Under the pieces are notes generated by a model. It did not search any database and was not told the origin of the DNA. It worked only from the letters and a program-made list of their open reading frames with translations. Of a DNA stretch of 64,000 bases, positions 1 to 8,065 are shown one piece after another; positions within the stretch are counted from its first letter, which is position 1, and every line of letters begins with the position of its first letter. Location of the stretch: NCBI GenBank assembly GCA_002559145.1, contig NTXX01000011.1:466086-530085 (forward strand). Reading direction: 5' to 3'. The translations under genes and the position numbers were made by a program. This DNA comes from Bacillus sp. AFS006103. GTDB lineage: Bacteria; Bacillota; Bacilli; Bacillales; Cytobacillaceae.

Positions 1-17
1 GGGCGCTTGCGCTTTTC
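1..17. repeat. Repeat-end fragment at the window edge
   Basis: GGGCGCTTGCGCTTTT matches the end pieces at 49877-49924 (complement AAAAGCGCAAGCGCCC). It could also form the stem of the deacetylase terminator. Confidence 0.35.
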
Positions 18-1184
18 TTACTTTAATAATTCGCTCAATGGAACTAGTTGGTATCCTTGAGCTTTTAGCCAGGGGATTACGTTATCAACTGCTGCAGGGG
101 TATTTATTCCGCCGATATGCATGAGGATGATGTCACCGTTACTTGCTCCAGTTTTAATACGGGAGATAATTACCTCAGTGGCGGGCTGCTGCCAATCAAT
201 CGTGTCTAGTGACCACTGGATGCTGTAACGGTAACCTGCTTCTCCGGCAGATTTTAAAGCGGCTGTGTTGTATGAGCCGAATGGAAAGCGGAAATACGGC
301 TGCGGAGTTCTTCCTGTTACAGCCTTTATGGCTTCTTCCGCCTTAATGATATCCTTTTTAAAAGCACTAGTTGTTGTTTTTACTGCATCCGAATGGGAAT
401 AGGAATGGTTACCTATATCATGTCCTTCATCGGCTATTCTTTTAGCGAGACTTGGATATCTCACTACCCATTTTCCAGTCAGGAAGAAGGTGGCTTTGAC
501 CTTGTGCTTTTTCAACACATCCAGTATTCCAATGCCCACTGTATCACTACCAGCATCAAATGTTAGTGCGATTTTTTTCTGCTGGAGGCTGCCGCTTACA
601 ATAATCTCCGATGAGTCTGTTGTAGGCGGGGAATCCTGTTTTGGTGGCTCTGCAGGCGGTGTCAGCTCAGCATTCTTCCCATAAAGCTTTAATATTTGAC
701 CAACATAGATGACATCGGAGGGAAGGCTGTTCCATTGCTTAATTTTTTCAACCGTTACATTTGCACGTTTGGCGATTGAGAATAAGGTATCACCCTTAAC
801 AACCTTATAGTCAACCGTTTCATTTTCAGGAACGATAATTTTCTCAGATGGTGTGGGTGCGGGATTACTAGGTTCTTCATCGGCAGGTTCTTCAATTGGA
901 GGTTGTTCATTTTCAGGTGGGTTTTCGTTTGCAGAGTTTTTTCCATTTTCTTGTCTTGGCACTGCAGGTTTTTCAGTTATAGGTAAATCGACCTTTACAC
1001 CACTTCTAAAACTTGTAGTGTTCCAATTTCCAGAAAACAACAGGAAAACAACACCTAATAAACAGATAATTGAAAGTAAGTAGTAAATCCAACGGCTTCG
1101 ATTTCGATTAACATGGGAAAGAACGCCTAAAACAAGAAAAATTGAAAATAAAAGAAAAATAAGAAGAATGAAAATTTCTATCAT
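18..1184 (-). CDS. Membrane-anchored LysM polysaccharide deacetylase
   Basis: Probable cell-wall or peptidoglycan N-deacetylase of the NodB/CE4 family, acting outside the membrane. Two hydrophobic segments (about residues 2-22 and 33-50) anchor it. A Pro/Glu-rich linker follows, then one LysM domain (125-168) for glycan binding and the NodB domain (203-388). Visible CE4 motifs are TFDAGSD (208-214), HSYSH (260-264), RFPFGSYN (299-306), DTIDW and LMH near the end. Motif 1 lacks the second Asp of the usual TFDDG, so metal binding must rely on another residue, perhaps Asp214. The 388-residue length fits LysM-NodB fusions. The family is clear; the exact glycan substrate is inferred. Confidence 0.9.
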   Translation of the reverse strand: MIEIFILLIFLLFSIFLVLGVLSHVNRNRSRWIYYLLSIICLLGVVFLLFSGNWNTTSFRSGVKVDLPITEKPAVPRQENGKNSANENPPENEQPPIEEPADEEPSNPAPTPSEKIIVPENETVDYKVVKGDTLFSIAKRANVTVEKIKQWNSLPSDVIYVGQILKLYGKNAELTPPAEPPKQDSPPTTDSSEIIVSGSLQQKKIALTFDAGSDTVGIGILDVLKKHKVKATFFLTGKWVVRYPSLAKRIADEGHDIGNHSYSHSDAVKTTTSAFKKDIIKAEEAIKAVTGRTPQPYFRFPFGSYNTAALKSAGEAGYRYSIQWSLDTIDWQQPATEVIISRIKTGASNGDIILMHIGGINTPAAVDNVIPWLKAQGYQLVPLSELLK

Positions 1185-1537
1185 GACAATTCCCCCTTCA
1201 TTTTAGGTAATAGCCGGGAGTAAAAAAAAGTAATCTTTCAAGAATAAAACCAGAGCGGGAGTTTAAGAAGTGTATCCAGAGGTGTAATGAGTTATAATTG
1301 ATTTCTAATTTAATTATAACATATGAGGCCATGGGCTTATTTACTACGCACCCTAAAAAAGCCTATGATGAATCGAATATCATATTCTTTTTCTATTATT
1401 TAAAATGTACATTTCCAGTATTTCTGCAGGAAATTGTATTTATTAATGAAATAGAATAGAAGAGTCACATGTAACAAAGTTCATTTGAAATCGTCTAAAA
1501 TAGTATAAAAGGGCATAAGGCTTAAAAAGGAGTCAAG
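1185..1537. other. Divergent intergenic region without a gene
   Basis: About 350 AT-rich bases separate the divergently transcribed deacetylase and VanW genes and must hold both promoters. I see only weak sigma-A-like hexamers before the VanW gene (TTCATT, 18 bases, TATAAA near 1480-1510) and no RNA structure, repeat or convincing small ORF. Confidence 0.5.
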
Positions 1538-2578
1538 TTGGAGAAAATGGCGAAGCAAAATTGGGTAATTTCATTATTATTAGCAGTGTGTTTAATTGGA
1601 ACGGGGTGCTCTGAGCAAACCGCAAAAGAAAAAGCAGCAAAAGCAGCTGAACAGCAACAGAAAATCGAACAAGCGAAAAAGGTACAAGAAGAAAAAAAAC
1701 TGGAAGAAGCAAAGAAACGTGAAGAAGAGCGGAAACGGGAGGAAGCGCGGCCTGTATACGTAAATATAATAGATCCCAATTCGAAAGACATAGTAAAAAC
1801 CTTTAATACGAAGGATTTAGGCTATATAACGGATCCCGAAAATTATAAAACAGAACTTGCAAAATTAACAAGAGAATTAGCGCGGGGAACTCAATCCACC
1901 CCTGGGTTTGATAAGCGAATGGTGCTAGATAGGCTGGATGAAAATGGTCAGGTTATTAAAGGAACACCTCAAACAATCCTTGAAGAAGACGAGTTAATTG
2001 AAAAGATTCTCATGGTATCAGAAAAAGGCGGCAATGTGGAGCTGCCTTTATATGTAACCGCTAGTGGATATCAAGAAGAGGACGCGGCCCATTTAGATGA
2101 AGTGGTAGTTGCCTCATATACAACTCATTTTAATAGTGGTGTTGCCGGAAGAACGGAAAATATAAAACTATCGGCACAAGCGATTAACAATGTCATCATT
2201 GGCAGCAAGGATTCCTTCTCGTTTAATACGACTGTTGGACCGAGTGATGCGGAGCATGGTTACCAAAAGGCGCCAGAGATTAACTACGGAAAATTAGTCG
2301 AAGGATATGGCGGGGGGATTTGTCAAACTTCATCTACGCTATATAATGCAATCGACCAACTAGCAGTACAATATATAGAAAAAAATCATCATTCATTAAA
2401 GGTTGGATACGTGCCATTAGGAAGAGATGCTACCGTATCCTATGGCGGCAAAGATTTTAGATTTCAAAATACAGCTGGTGTCCCCTTGATGCTAAAGGCA
2501 ATTGTAAGTAATGGGTCGCTGACGGTAGAGGTAAGGACATCTAAAGCCTACCAAAGCCAAGTAAAGAAACGCAGCTAA
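1538..2578 (+). CDS. VanW-family lipoprotein
   Basis: Exported protein of the VanW family (compare B. subtilis YoaR), envelope-located and of unknown biochemical function. The N-terminus has a short hydrophobic stretch ending in GTGC at about residue 24, a lipobox-like site with an unusual Gly at -3. A very charged Lys/Glu/Ala coiled coil follows (about 28-72). The VanW domain covers roughly 190-330, with the family motif around YGGGICQTSSTLYNA. I chose the TTG at 1538 because AAAAAGGAG lies five bases upstream; the ATG at 1547 is too far from it. A strong terminator follows. Domain assignment is firm, lipidation is inferred. Confidence 0.87.
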   Translation: MEKMAKQNWVISLLLAVCLIGTGCSEQTAKEKAAKAAEQQQKIEQAKKVQEEKKLEEAKKREEERKREEARPVYVNIIDPNSKDIVKTFNTKDLGYITDPENYKTELAKLTRELARGTQSTPGFDKRMVLDRLDENGQVIKGTPQTILEEDELIEKILMVSEKGGNVELPLYVTASGYQEEDAAHLDEVVVASYTTHFNSGVAGRTENIKLSAQAINNVIIGSKDSFSFNTTVGPSDAEHGYQKAPEINYGKLVEGYGGGICQTSSTLYNAIDQLAVQYIEKNHHSLKVGYVPLGRDATVSYGGKDFRFQNTAGVPLMLKAIVSNGSLTVEVRTSKAYQSQVKKRS

Positions 2579-2624
2579 CTAGTAAGAAGTGTAGCATGCT
2601 ATATGCAAACGTAACATTCATGAC

Positions 2625-2676
2625 AAAAAAATCCCTGCATCGAACCGAATACCGGATTTGATGCAGGGATTTTTTG
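2625..2676. terminator. Bidirectional terminator
   Basis: A 10-bp GC-containing stem (ATCCCTGCATC pairing with GATGCAGGGAT) is flanked by A-run and T-run, so it can end both the VanW gene and the convergent small gene. Confidence 0.85.
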
Positions 2677-2685
2677 TGCAAATTT

Positions 2686-2892
2686 TTACCTCATTTCTTC
2701 CCAATCTGTATATTGACCACTGCCCTGGCATCCTGGGCATTCAAACGAATTAAAGTATGCAAATTCATTATAGGGATACACCGTATAGCCACGACCATAA
2801 CAATCAGGACATTTGCCTTGGTCTTTCATATTGGAGACATGATTTTGGTATTTGGTCTCTTTCCATTGATTAAAAGAGTTAAGTAGTCCCAT
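2686..2892 (-). CDS. Small CxxCxGxG zinc-finger-like protein
   Basis: A 68-residue soluble protein with two CxxCxGxG motifs (CPDCYGRGY and CPGCQGSGQ), the signature of the DnaJ cysteine-rich zinc domain. It probably binds one zinc ion; no function can be assigned. The start is the ATG at 2892, which has GAGGTGA five bases upstream; the GTG nine bases earlier lies inside that ribosome site. It is a single gene with its own terminator shared with the VanW gene. Confidence 0.75.
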   Translation of the reverse strand: MGLLNSFNQWKETKYQNHVSNMKDQGKCPDCYGRGYTVYPYNEFAYFNSFECPGCQGSGQYTDWEEMR

Positions 2893-3075
2893 TTTATTCA
2901 CCTCGTCTTTTTCTTCTTAGTATGGAGAAAAAATGGAATTATTATGCTTGTATTATTTTATAGCATCTGGGGGAGGCGTTTGAATAGAAGTTTCCATTTA
3001 TCAAACATCAATACTTTTCTATAATAATTATATGTAAAATAACATATTTTGGTGAGTGTTTTACCATATAAATAA

Positions 3076-3106
3076 AAAAATGGAAAGCTTAATTGCTCTC
3101 CATTTT
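3076..3106 (-). terminator. Terminator of rocR
   Basis: On the minus strand a stem formed by AATGGAGAGC and GCTTTCCATT is followed by seven T residues, directly downstream of the rocR stop codon. Confidence 0.7.
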
Positions 3107-3114
3107 CATAGGAT

Positions 3115-4542
3115 TCATTTCCCATTAATGTTCAATTTCTTCATTCGATACTGTAAGCTTTGACGACTTAATCCGAGGAGTTGGGCTGTCTTCGAAACAT
3201 TGAAATTATTTTTAGTTAAAATATGGTCAATATATGACTTCTCAAATAATTCCATTTGATGTTTTAGTGGTATAGCTAATTCTGAATTTTCTTTAATGAA
3301 ATGGTCAACGGTGGAAAGAGGAATCATTCTTTCTTTCATCTGCATTTTACTTCTGTATTGATATGGTAAATGGGAGTACATTATCCATTCTTCATCGATC
3401 ATAATATTCATGGCGGCTTCAATAATATGCTCAAGTTCACGAACATTCCCCATCCAGTCATATTCAAAGAAAGACTGTTTAACCTCATCAGACAAGCCCT
3501 TTACATTCATCTGAAACAGTTCATTGTATTTCTTAATAAAATTTTGAACCAGAAGGGGGATATCTTCTTTGCGCTCTTTCAAGGGTGGGACAAAAATAGT
3601 TACAACACCAAGTCGGTAATATAAATCTTTACGCATCCGATTATTCGCAATCGCATCGATTGGATCTTCGTTCATATTAGCAATAACCCGTACATCAACA
3701 GGTGTATCCCTTGTATCACCAATACGCCGGATGGTTTTTTCCTGAAGAACACGAAGTAACTTTGCCTGAAGATTTAAATTTAGGGAGTTGATCTCATCAA
3801 GCAAAAGTGTTCCGCCATTGGCCTGTTCAAATAGCCCCGGGGTATCAATAGCACCTGTGAAGGCACCTCGCTTCGTTCCAAACAAGAGACTTTCGATTAA
3901 ATTATCTGGTAAAGCGGCACAGTTTTGCGAAATAAATGGTGCAGTTAATCGACCACTCCCATTGTGAATACTTTGAGCAAAAAGTTCTTTCCCCGTACCT
4001 GTATCTCCGACAATTAAAACATAGGAGGAGGTCCTGGTAGCACGTTTAGCAGATTCGATGACTTCCTGAATGGCAGGACTATTTCCAATAATTTTTTCAA
4101 AGGTATATCGAGTAGACGCCTTATTCATATTGCCTTTGATCAGCCGTTCCAGCTTTGTTACATCATTAGCAATTTCAACTGCGCCCTGCAGTTTTTTATC
4201 TGAATATATTGGAATAGTATTGTTAATAGTCGTAATTTCGCGACCCTTATTATTAAAATAGGTTTGTTTTACATTACTGGTTTCTTTTCCTTCTTGAATC
4301 GCTTTGACAAGAGTACTAGATTGATCGTCTTTAAACATAAACACTTCTAATAGATTTTTATCGATGACGTCTTGAAGGTCCATCGATTCCATTTGCATCA
4401 TTTTTTTATTATAAATAATCGTTTTTCCGGTTTCATCTACAGCATGGACACCGACATCTACTTCATCTAAAATTCGCTTATAAATTCGATTTACATACTG
4501 CAGGTAATGGACTGTATGATTAGTTTTCTCCAATGTGTTCAT
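3115..4542 (-). CDS. rocR: RocR-type sigma-54-dependent activator
   Basis: Enhancer-binding protein that activates sigma-54 RNA polymerase for arginine/ornithine catabolism genes in response to ornithine or citrulline (known for B. subtilis RocR). It has an N-terminal PAS-like sensor (about 18-135), an AAA+ domain with Walker A GDTGTGKE (179-186), the sigma-54 contact loop GAFTGA (226-231), Walker B TLLLDE (245-250), and a C-terminal Fis-type helix-turn-helix (about 445-470). Similarity to B. subtilis RocR is extensive through the whole length. It is divergent from rocE, and the sites it should bind lie between them. AAAGGGA precedes the ATG. Confidence 0.92.
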   Translation of the reverse strand: MNTLEKTNHTVHYLQYVNRIYKRILDEVDVGVHAVDETGKTIIYNKKMMQMESMDLQDVIDKNLLEVFMFKDDQSSTLVKAIQEGKETSNVKQTYFNNKGREITTINNTIPIYSDKKLQGAVEIANDVTKLERLIKGNMNKASTRYTFEKIIGNSPAIQEVIESAKRATRTSSYVLIVGDTGTGKELFAQSIHNGSGRLTAPFISQNCAALPDNLIESLLFGTKRGAFTGAIDTPGLFEQANGGTLLLDEINSLNLNLQAKLLRVLQEKTIRRIGDTRDTPVDVRVIANMNEDPIDAIANNRMRKDLYYRLGVVTIFVPPLKERKEDIPLLVQNFIKKYNELFQMNVKGLSDEVKQSFFEYDWMGNVRELEHIIEAAMNIMIDEEWIMYSHLPYQYRSKMQMKERMIPLSTVDHFIKENSELAIPLKHQMELFEKSYIDHILTKNNFNVSKTAQLLGLSRQSLQYRMKKLNINGK

Positions 4543-4593
4543 TCCCTTTGCTTTATCCTTTATGCACCTATTTAATCAAAAAAAACGTAATAA

Positions 4594-4610
4594 TGCAAAA
4601 TAAATTTGCA
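4594..4610. promoter_or_regulatory. Candidate RocR upstream activating site 1
   Basis: A perfect 6-bp inverted repeat, TGCAAA-ATAAA-TTTGCA. It lies about 220 bp before the rocE sigma-54 promoter and just upstream of the rocR start, as expected for an enhancer; it could also serve rocR autoregulation. Confidence 0.65.
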
Positions 4611-4724
4611 GAAAGGTAAAAAAACTATATACAAAAGCAAAAAATATTGGCATCCAGGAGAATAAAACCTTGTCTGGAAAATTATGATGGAAAAATTGAT
4701 CTTCCTTTTTTGTGGAAAACGTAT

Positions 4725-4745
4725 TTTTGCAGGAAGGGTGCAAAA
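4725..4745. promoter_or_regulatory. Candidate RocR upstream activating site 2
   Basis: A perfect 7-bp inverted repeat, TTTTGCA-GGAAGGG-TGCAAAA, sharing the TGCAAA half-site with the first palindrome and placed about 70 bp upstream of the -24 element. A weaker related TGCAA/TTGC pair follows at 4759-4774. Confidence 0.65.
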
Positions 4746-4815
4746 TATTTAATCAATATGCAATAATATTTTGCTATATTGTTCGAAAAATGTTCACAGG
4801 ACGGTAAATTAATGT

Positions 4816-4831
4816 TGGCACGAAAATTGCA
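4816..4831 (+). promoter_or_regulatory. Sigma-54 (-24/-12) promoter of rocE
   Basis: TGGCAC-N5-TTGCA matches the sigma-54 consensus exactly, including the invariant GG and GC dinucleotides. Transcription should start near 4842, leaving a leader of about 180 bases before rocE. Its position beside a RocR-type gene makes it a confident call. Confidence 0.9.
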
Positions 4832-5021
4832 TTTTAATATTTTAAAATATAGTGATAATTTAGAAATTAATGCCACTTGAATTAAAACCACTATTTTCAT
4901 ATAATTTAGTATGCAAATAGATGTCATTAGTAAAAAAATTATCCTATTATTTTGGTAGTTAAAGTGATTGAAAGCGCATTCTTTTTTAGGGGAAATTTTA
5001 GGGGGAAAAAGGGGGATTTTT

Positions 5022-6464
5022 ATGAATTTGCAGGAGAACAATTCTACGCATGAACTTAAGAGGACCATGAAGACGAGACATCTTTTCATGATATCTCTAG
5101 GAGGGGTCATTGGTTCAGGACTTTTCTTAGGCTCAGGCTACACGATCAGTCAGGCTGGCCCAATTGGGGCAATTCTCGCTTATATCGTTGGCGGATTTAT
5201 TATGTTTTTAACCATGCTATGTCTCGGTGAATTGTCAGTCGCCATGCCGGTTTCAGGGTCGTTCCAAACGTATACAACGAAATTTATTGGCCCTGGAACA
5301 GGATTTGCACTTGGATGGCTTTACTGGTTAGGCTGGTCCGTTACAGTTGCATTAGAGTTCCTAGCTGCCGGGCAAATGATGCAAAGATGGTTTCCTGATG
5401 TTCAAGTCTGGATTTGGAGCGGCATTTTTGCGGTTATTTTATTCTTACTGAATGCTTTATCTGCACGTGCATTTGGTGAAGCAGAATTTTGGTTTTCCAG
5501 TATTAAAATTGTAGCAATTATCCTGTTTATCGCCTTAGGTGGAGCTGCCATGTTTGGATTCATCGACATGAAGGGCAGCGAACCGGCACCATTTTTTACT
5601 AATTTTACTGCACACGGATTTTTACCACACGGATTTTCCGCTTTGATTGTTACCATGATTGCGGTTAACTTTTCCTTCCAGGGTACTGAATTGATTGGGA
5701 TCGCTGCAGGAGAAAGTGAAGACCCGGAAAAGACGATTCCAAAATCAATTAAGCAAACAGTTTGGCGTACCCTATTCTTCTTTGTTTTAGCAATCTTTGT
5801 TGTATCTGGGTTAATTCCGATGGAAAAAGCCGGTGTTGTTGAAAGTCCATTTGTTGTTGTCTTTGATAGTATCGGTATTCCATATGCTGCAGACATTATG
5901 AATTTTGTTATCCTTACAGCCTTGCTTTCTGTTGCTAACTCTGGCTTATATGCAGGTACGCGGATGCTGTATGCGATGTCCAAAGAAAAGATGACCAGTC
6001 CTTTTCTCACCAAAGTAAATAAACGCGGTGTACCAATTAACGCATTATTATTCACCATAGGAATTGCCTTATTATCACTGCTCTCAGGCTTCTTTGCAGA
6101 AGAAACGGTCTTTATGTGGCTTCTTTCCGTAGCAGGTTTAGGTGCTCAAGTAGGCTGGATTTCGATTACGGCTTCACAAATTGCTTTCCGTAGGAGATTT
6201 ATCCGTGAAGGCGGCAAGGTTGCCGATCTTAAATTCAAAACACCACTTTACCCGTTTTTACCAATTGTTGGATTGGTATTAAATGTTTCCGTGCTTGTCA
6301 GCTTAGCATTTGACCCTGCCCAACGATTAGCTCTTTATCTGGGAGCACCTTTCGTAGGAGCATGTTATTTGATTTACCACTTTAGAATTAAAAAGCTTCG
6401 TGAACATGATATGGTCGATGAACATGAAATCGAATTAAACGAAAATAAAAAAATGGTTATATAA
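5022..6464 (+). CDS. rocE: RocE-type amino acid permease
   Basis: APC-superfamily proton symporter in the cytoplasmic membrane, about 12 membrane segments, for arginine/ornithine uptake by homology to B. subtilis RocE (467 residues; here 480). The start of the permease fold, [20 protein letters not shown], is the conserved APC substrate-binding loop, and [20 protein letters not shown] is the family motif in the middle of the protein. The ATG at 5022 is chosen because AAGGGGGA lies just upstream. Transcription depends on the sigma-54 promoter in front. Substrate is inferred from homology and RocR context. Confidence 0.9.
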   Translation: MNLQENNSTHELKRTMKTRHLFMISLGGVIGSGLFLGSGYTISQAGPIGAILAYIVGGFIMFLTMLCLGELSVAMPVSGSFQTYTTKFIGPGTGFALGWLYWLGWSVTVALEFLAAGQMMQRWFPDVQVWIWSGIFAVILFLLNALSARAFGEAEFWFSSIKIVAIILFIALGGAAMFGFIDMKGSEPAPFFTNFTAHGFLPHGFSALIVTMIAVNFSFQGTELIGIAAGESEDPEKTIPKSIKQTVWRTLFFFVLAIFVVSGLIPMEKAGVVESPFVVVFDSIGIPYAADIMNFVILTALLSVANSGLYAGTRMLYAMSKEKMTSPFLTKVNKRGVPINALLFTIGIALLSLLSGFFAEETVFMWLLSVAGLGAQVGWISITASQIAFRRRFIREGGKVADLKFKTPLYPFLPIVGLVLNVSVLVSLAFDPAQRLALYLGAPFVGACYLIYHFRIKKLREHDMVDEHEIELNENKKMVI

Positions 6465-6466
6465 TA

Positions 6467-6609
6467 AAGCGGAAGCGCCCGTTTAACTGCGTATGGACTG
6501 GAGCCCTTTGACTGAGATAAAGGAAACACGGAGAGCGTTAGTGATTCGATGTTGACTTATCGTAGGGAAAAGGGCGAAGTCCACTAGCCGTTGGGCGCTG
6601 GAGCTAGAC
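6467..6609 (+). repeat. 143-bp hairpin repeat, copy A
   Basis: Begins AAAGCGGAAGCGCCC and ends GGGCGCTGGAGCTAGAC, three bases after the rocE stop. A near-identical copy sits at 37087-37230 in the same orientation. The ends pair (AGCGCCC with GGGCGCT), as do inner arms (GCCCTTT with AAAGGGC, GATAA with TTATC), so the whole element can fold into one long imperfect hairpin. It has no ORF and no transposase; it looks like a dispersed intergenic repeat. Confidence 0.85.
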
Positions 6610-6651
6610 TGTTATCTATGTTCAAAACTTCATACTTTCTAATTTGATTAA

Positions 6652-6684
6652 GAAACGCCTGGAAAATTCCAAGCGTTTTTTCTA
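6652..6684 (+). terminator. Terminator after rocE
   Basis: AAACGCCTGGA and TCCAAGCGTTT form a stem around AAAT, followed by a T-rich tail. It lies beyond the hairpin repeat, so rocE mRNA would carry that repeat. Confidence 0.65.
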
Positions 6685-6740
6685 TTCTTGGTTGGATAAG
6701 TTGGGGTTTATTTCAAATACTATTTATCGAGGTGATGATG

Positions 6741-6914
6741 ATGGGAAAATGGAATGAACAAGCTGCACCCAATAATAATATGCCGCGTAGGACCATCAAG
6801 CACGGTGAATTAGTAGGCGACGAAGCAAAACTTGAGTTTTCAGAGGAGTTATCTGATGGCGGGGAACGGAACCAAAACATTCAGGTTCTAAGAAATAACG
6901 GAAGAGTCAAATAG
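6741..6914 (+). CDS. Small hydrophilic hypothetical protein
   Basis: A 57-residue, polar protein with no membrane segment or motif I recognise. GAGGTG lies six bases before the third ATG of an ATG-ATG-ATG run, which is why 6741 is preferred. A good terminator follows, supporting a real monocistronic gene. Function unknown. Confidence 0.6.
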   Translation: MGKWNEQAAPNNNMPRRTIKHGELVGDEAKLEFSEELSDGGERNQNIQVLRNNGRVK

Positions 6915-6927
6915 GAAAGGCTAACCG

Positions 6928-6959
6928 TAGTGGTGAAAAAAATCGCCACTATTTTTTTA
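6928..6959 (+). terminator. Terminator after the small hydrophilic protein
   Basis: TAGTGGTGA pairs with TCGCCACTA (one G-U) and is followed by a run of seven T residues. Confidence 0.8.
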
Positions 6960-6965
6960 TTGCAC

Positions 6966-6994
6966 TTTACAATCAGAATCCGTTGGTATAGAAT
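6966..6994 (+). promoter_or_regulatory. Sigma-A promoter of the padR operon
   Basis: TTTACA, 17 bases, TAGAAT. The predicted start falls within the palindrome immediately downstream. Confidence 0.7.
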
Positions 6995-7001
6995 TTCTAT
7001 G

Positions 7002-7020
7002 TACCTAATATATCTAGGTA
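7002..7020. promoter_or_regulatory. Candidate PadR operator
   Basis: Inverted repeat TACCTA-N7-TAGGTA overlapping the predicted transcription start and ending nine bases before the padR ATG. This position is typical of an autoregulated PadR repressor; binding is inferred. Confidence 0.6.
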
Positions 7021-7029
7021 GGTGATGAA

Positions 7030-7377
7030 ATGTTTAACCGTGAATTAGTTAAGGGTAGTACGTCATTAATCCTGCTTCAATTATTAAACGAGCGGGATAT
7101 GTATGGCTATGAGTTAGTGAAAGAGCTGGAAAAGCGCAGCGATAACGACTTGAGTGTGAAAGAGGGGACCTTGTATCCGGCACTTCACAAGCTAGAAAAG
7201 CAAGAATACATTGAGTGCTATTGGCAGGAGCAGGAGAAGGGTCCTGCACGAAAGTATTACAAGATAACAACTGCAGGAAAAGAATTATTGGATGAAAAAA
7301 CACGTGAATGGCAGGACTTTGTTAAAGTAATGAACAAAGTGATAGGGAGATCGAAGCATGGAACGGCCGAAGAATAG
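7030..7377 (+). CDS. PadR-family transcriptional regulator
   Basis: A 115-residue winged-helix repressor. The PadR core runs through [21 protein letters not shown] (helix 1-2 region), followed by [19 protein letters not shown], the recognition helix and wing signature. It overlaps the next gene by 20 bases, and PadR regulators are often paired with HAAS-domain membrane proteins that antagonise them. The upstream palindrome suggests autoregulation. AGGTGATGAA supplies the ribosome site. Confidence 0.88.
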   Translation: MFNRELVKGSTSLILLQLLNERDMYGYELVKELEKRSDNDLSVKEGTLYPALHKLEKQEYIECYWQEQEKGPARKYYKITTAGKELLDEKTREWQDFVKVMNKVIGRSKHGTAEE

Positions 7378-7996
7378 GTTTCTAGAACAACTGGAAAAAG
7401 GGCTAGGAGACCAATTAGATATAGAGGAGATTCTCCGCGAATATGCATCACATATTGATGAAATTCTGATTGAATCATTTGAATGCCAAGACGAGGAAAC
7501 GGTTTTTAACTTGATTGTATCAAGGCTTGGCAGTCCTGAAGAAATTGCTCAAGTTTGGAGGGAAGAATTCTCCGTTACCCCCAGCAATATGAAATGGGTG
7601 TTTATCCTCTTAAATATTCTTTTCTTTGGTGGAGGCAGTTTACTAACGTTGGCTCATAATCTCTATCAGTGGGAATGGCTATCGGCCATTTGGAATCACC
7701 TAACAGCAATTCCAACCCTAATTGCTTTTCTGTATCTGTTTTTTTGGGCATTGCTGGGTTATGAAATTGGAAAAGGATTTGGGCATAATGGAAGAGCGCT
7801 CCTAAGAAAAACATTTTTACTCTCGCTGATTCCTAACTTGCTTTTAATGGTCCTAACTGTGTTCCAGCTTATCCCACATTCTTGGTTCGCCCCATTATTA
7901 ACCAAAACATTTATTATTGCTTGTATCTTTTTTACCATCATCCTCTACCCGATTACCTGGATTGGCTATCGATGGGGGAGGAAAGCATCGATATAA
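7358..7996 (+). CDS. HAAS-domain membrane protein
   Basis: Has a cytoplasmic N-terminal HAAS/DUF1700 helical domain (about 1-70, with the [16 protein letters not shown] and [12 protein letters not shown] stretches), then four membrane segments at about 78-98, 108-134, 146-166 and 176-200. HAAS proteins are known partners of PadR regulators and are thought to pass a membrane signal to them. Its start lies inside padR, so the two are translationally coupled. The signal sensed is unknown. Confidence 0.78.
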   Translation: MERPKNRFLEQLEKGLGDQLDIEEILREYASHIDEILIESFECQDEETVFNLIVSRLGSPEEIAQVWREEFSVTPSNMKWVFILLNILFFGGGSLLTLAHNLYQWEWLSAIWNHLTAIPTLIAFLYLFFWALLGYEIGKGFGHNGRALLRKTFLLSLIPNLLLMVLTVFQLIPHSWFAPLLTKTFIIACIFFTIILYPITWIGYRWGRKASI

Positions 7997-8065
7997 GCAG
8001 TTTTTTTTGCTTTTATACCTAGTAAAACTATATATATAGAAATTCAATGCAAAAGAGGGATGAAG

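Noticed and set aside
5402-6058. A 218-residue minus-strand frame inside rocE.
   Set aside because: Antisense frame of a strongly coding gene, no ribosome site, no family.
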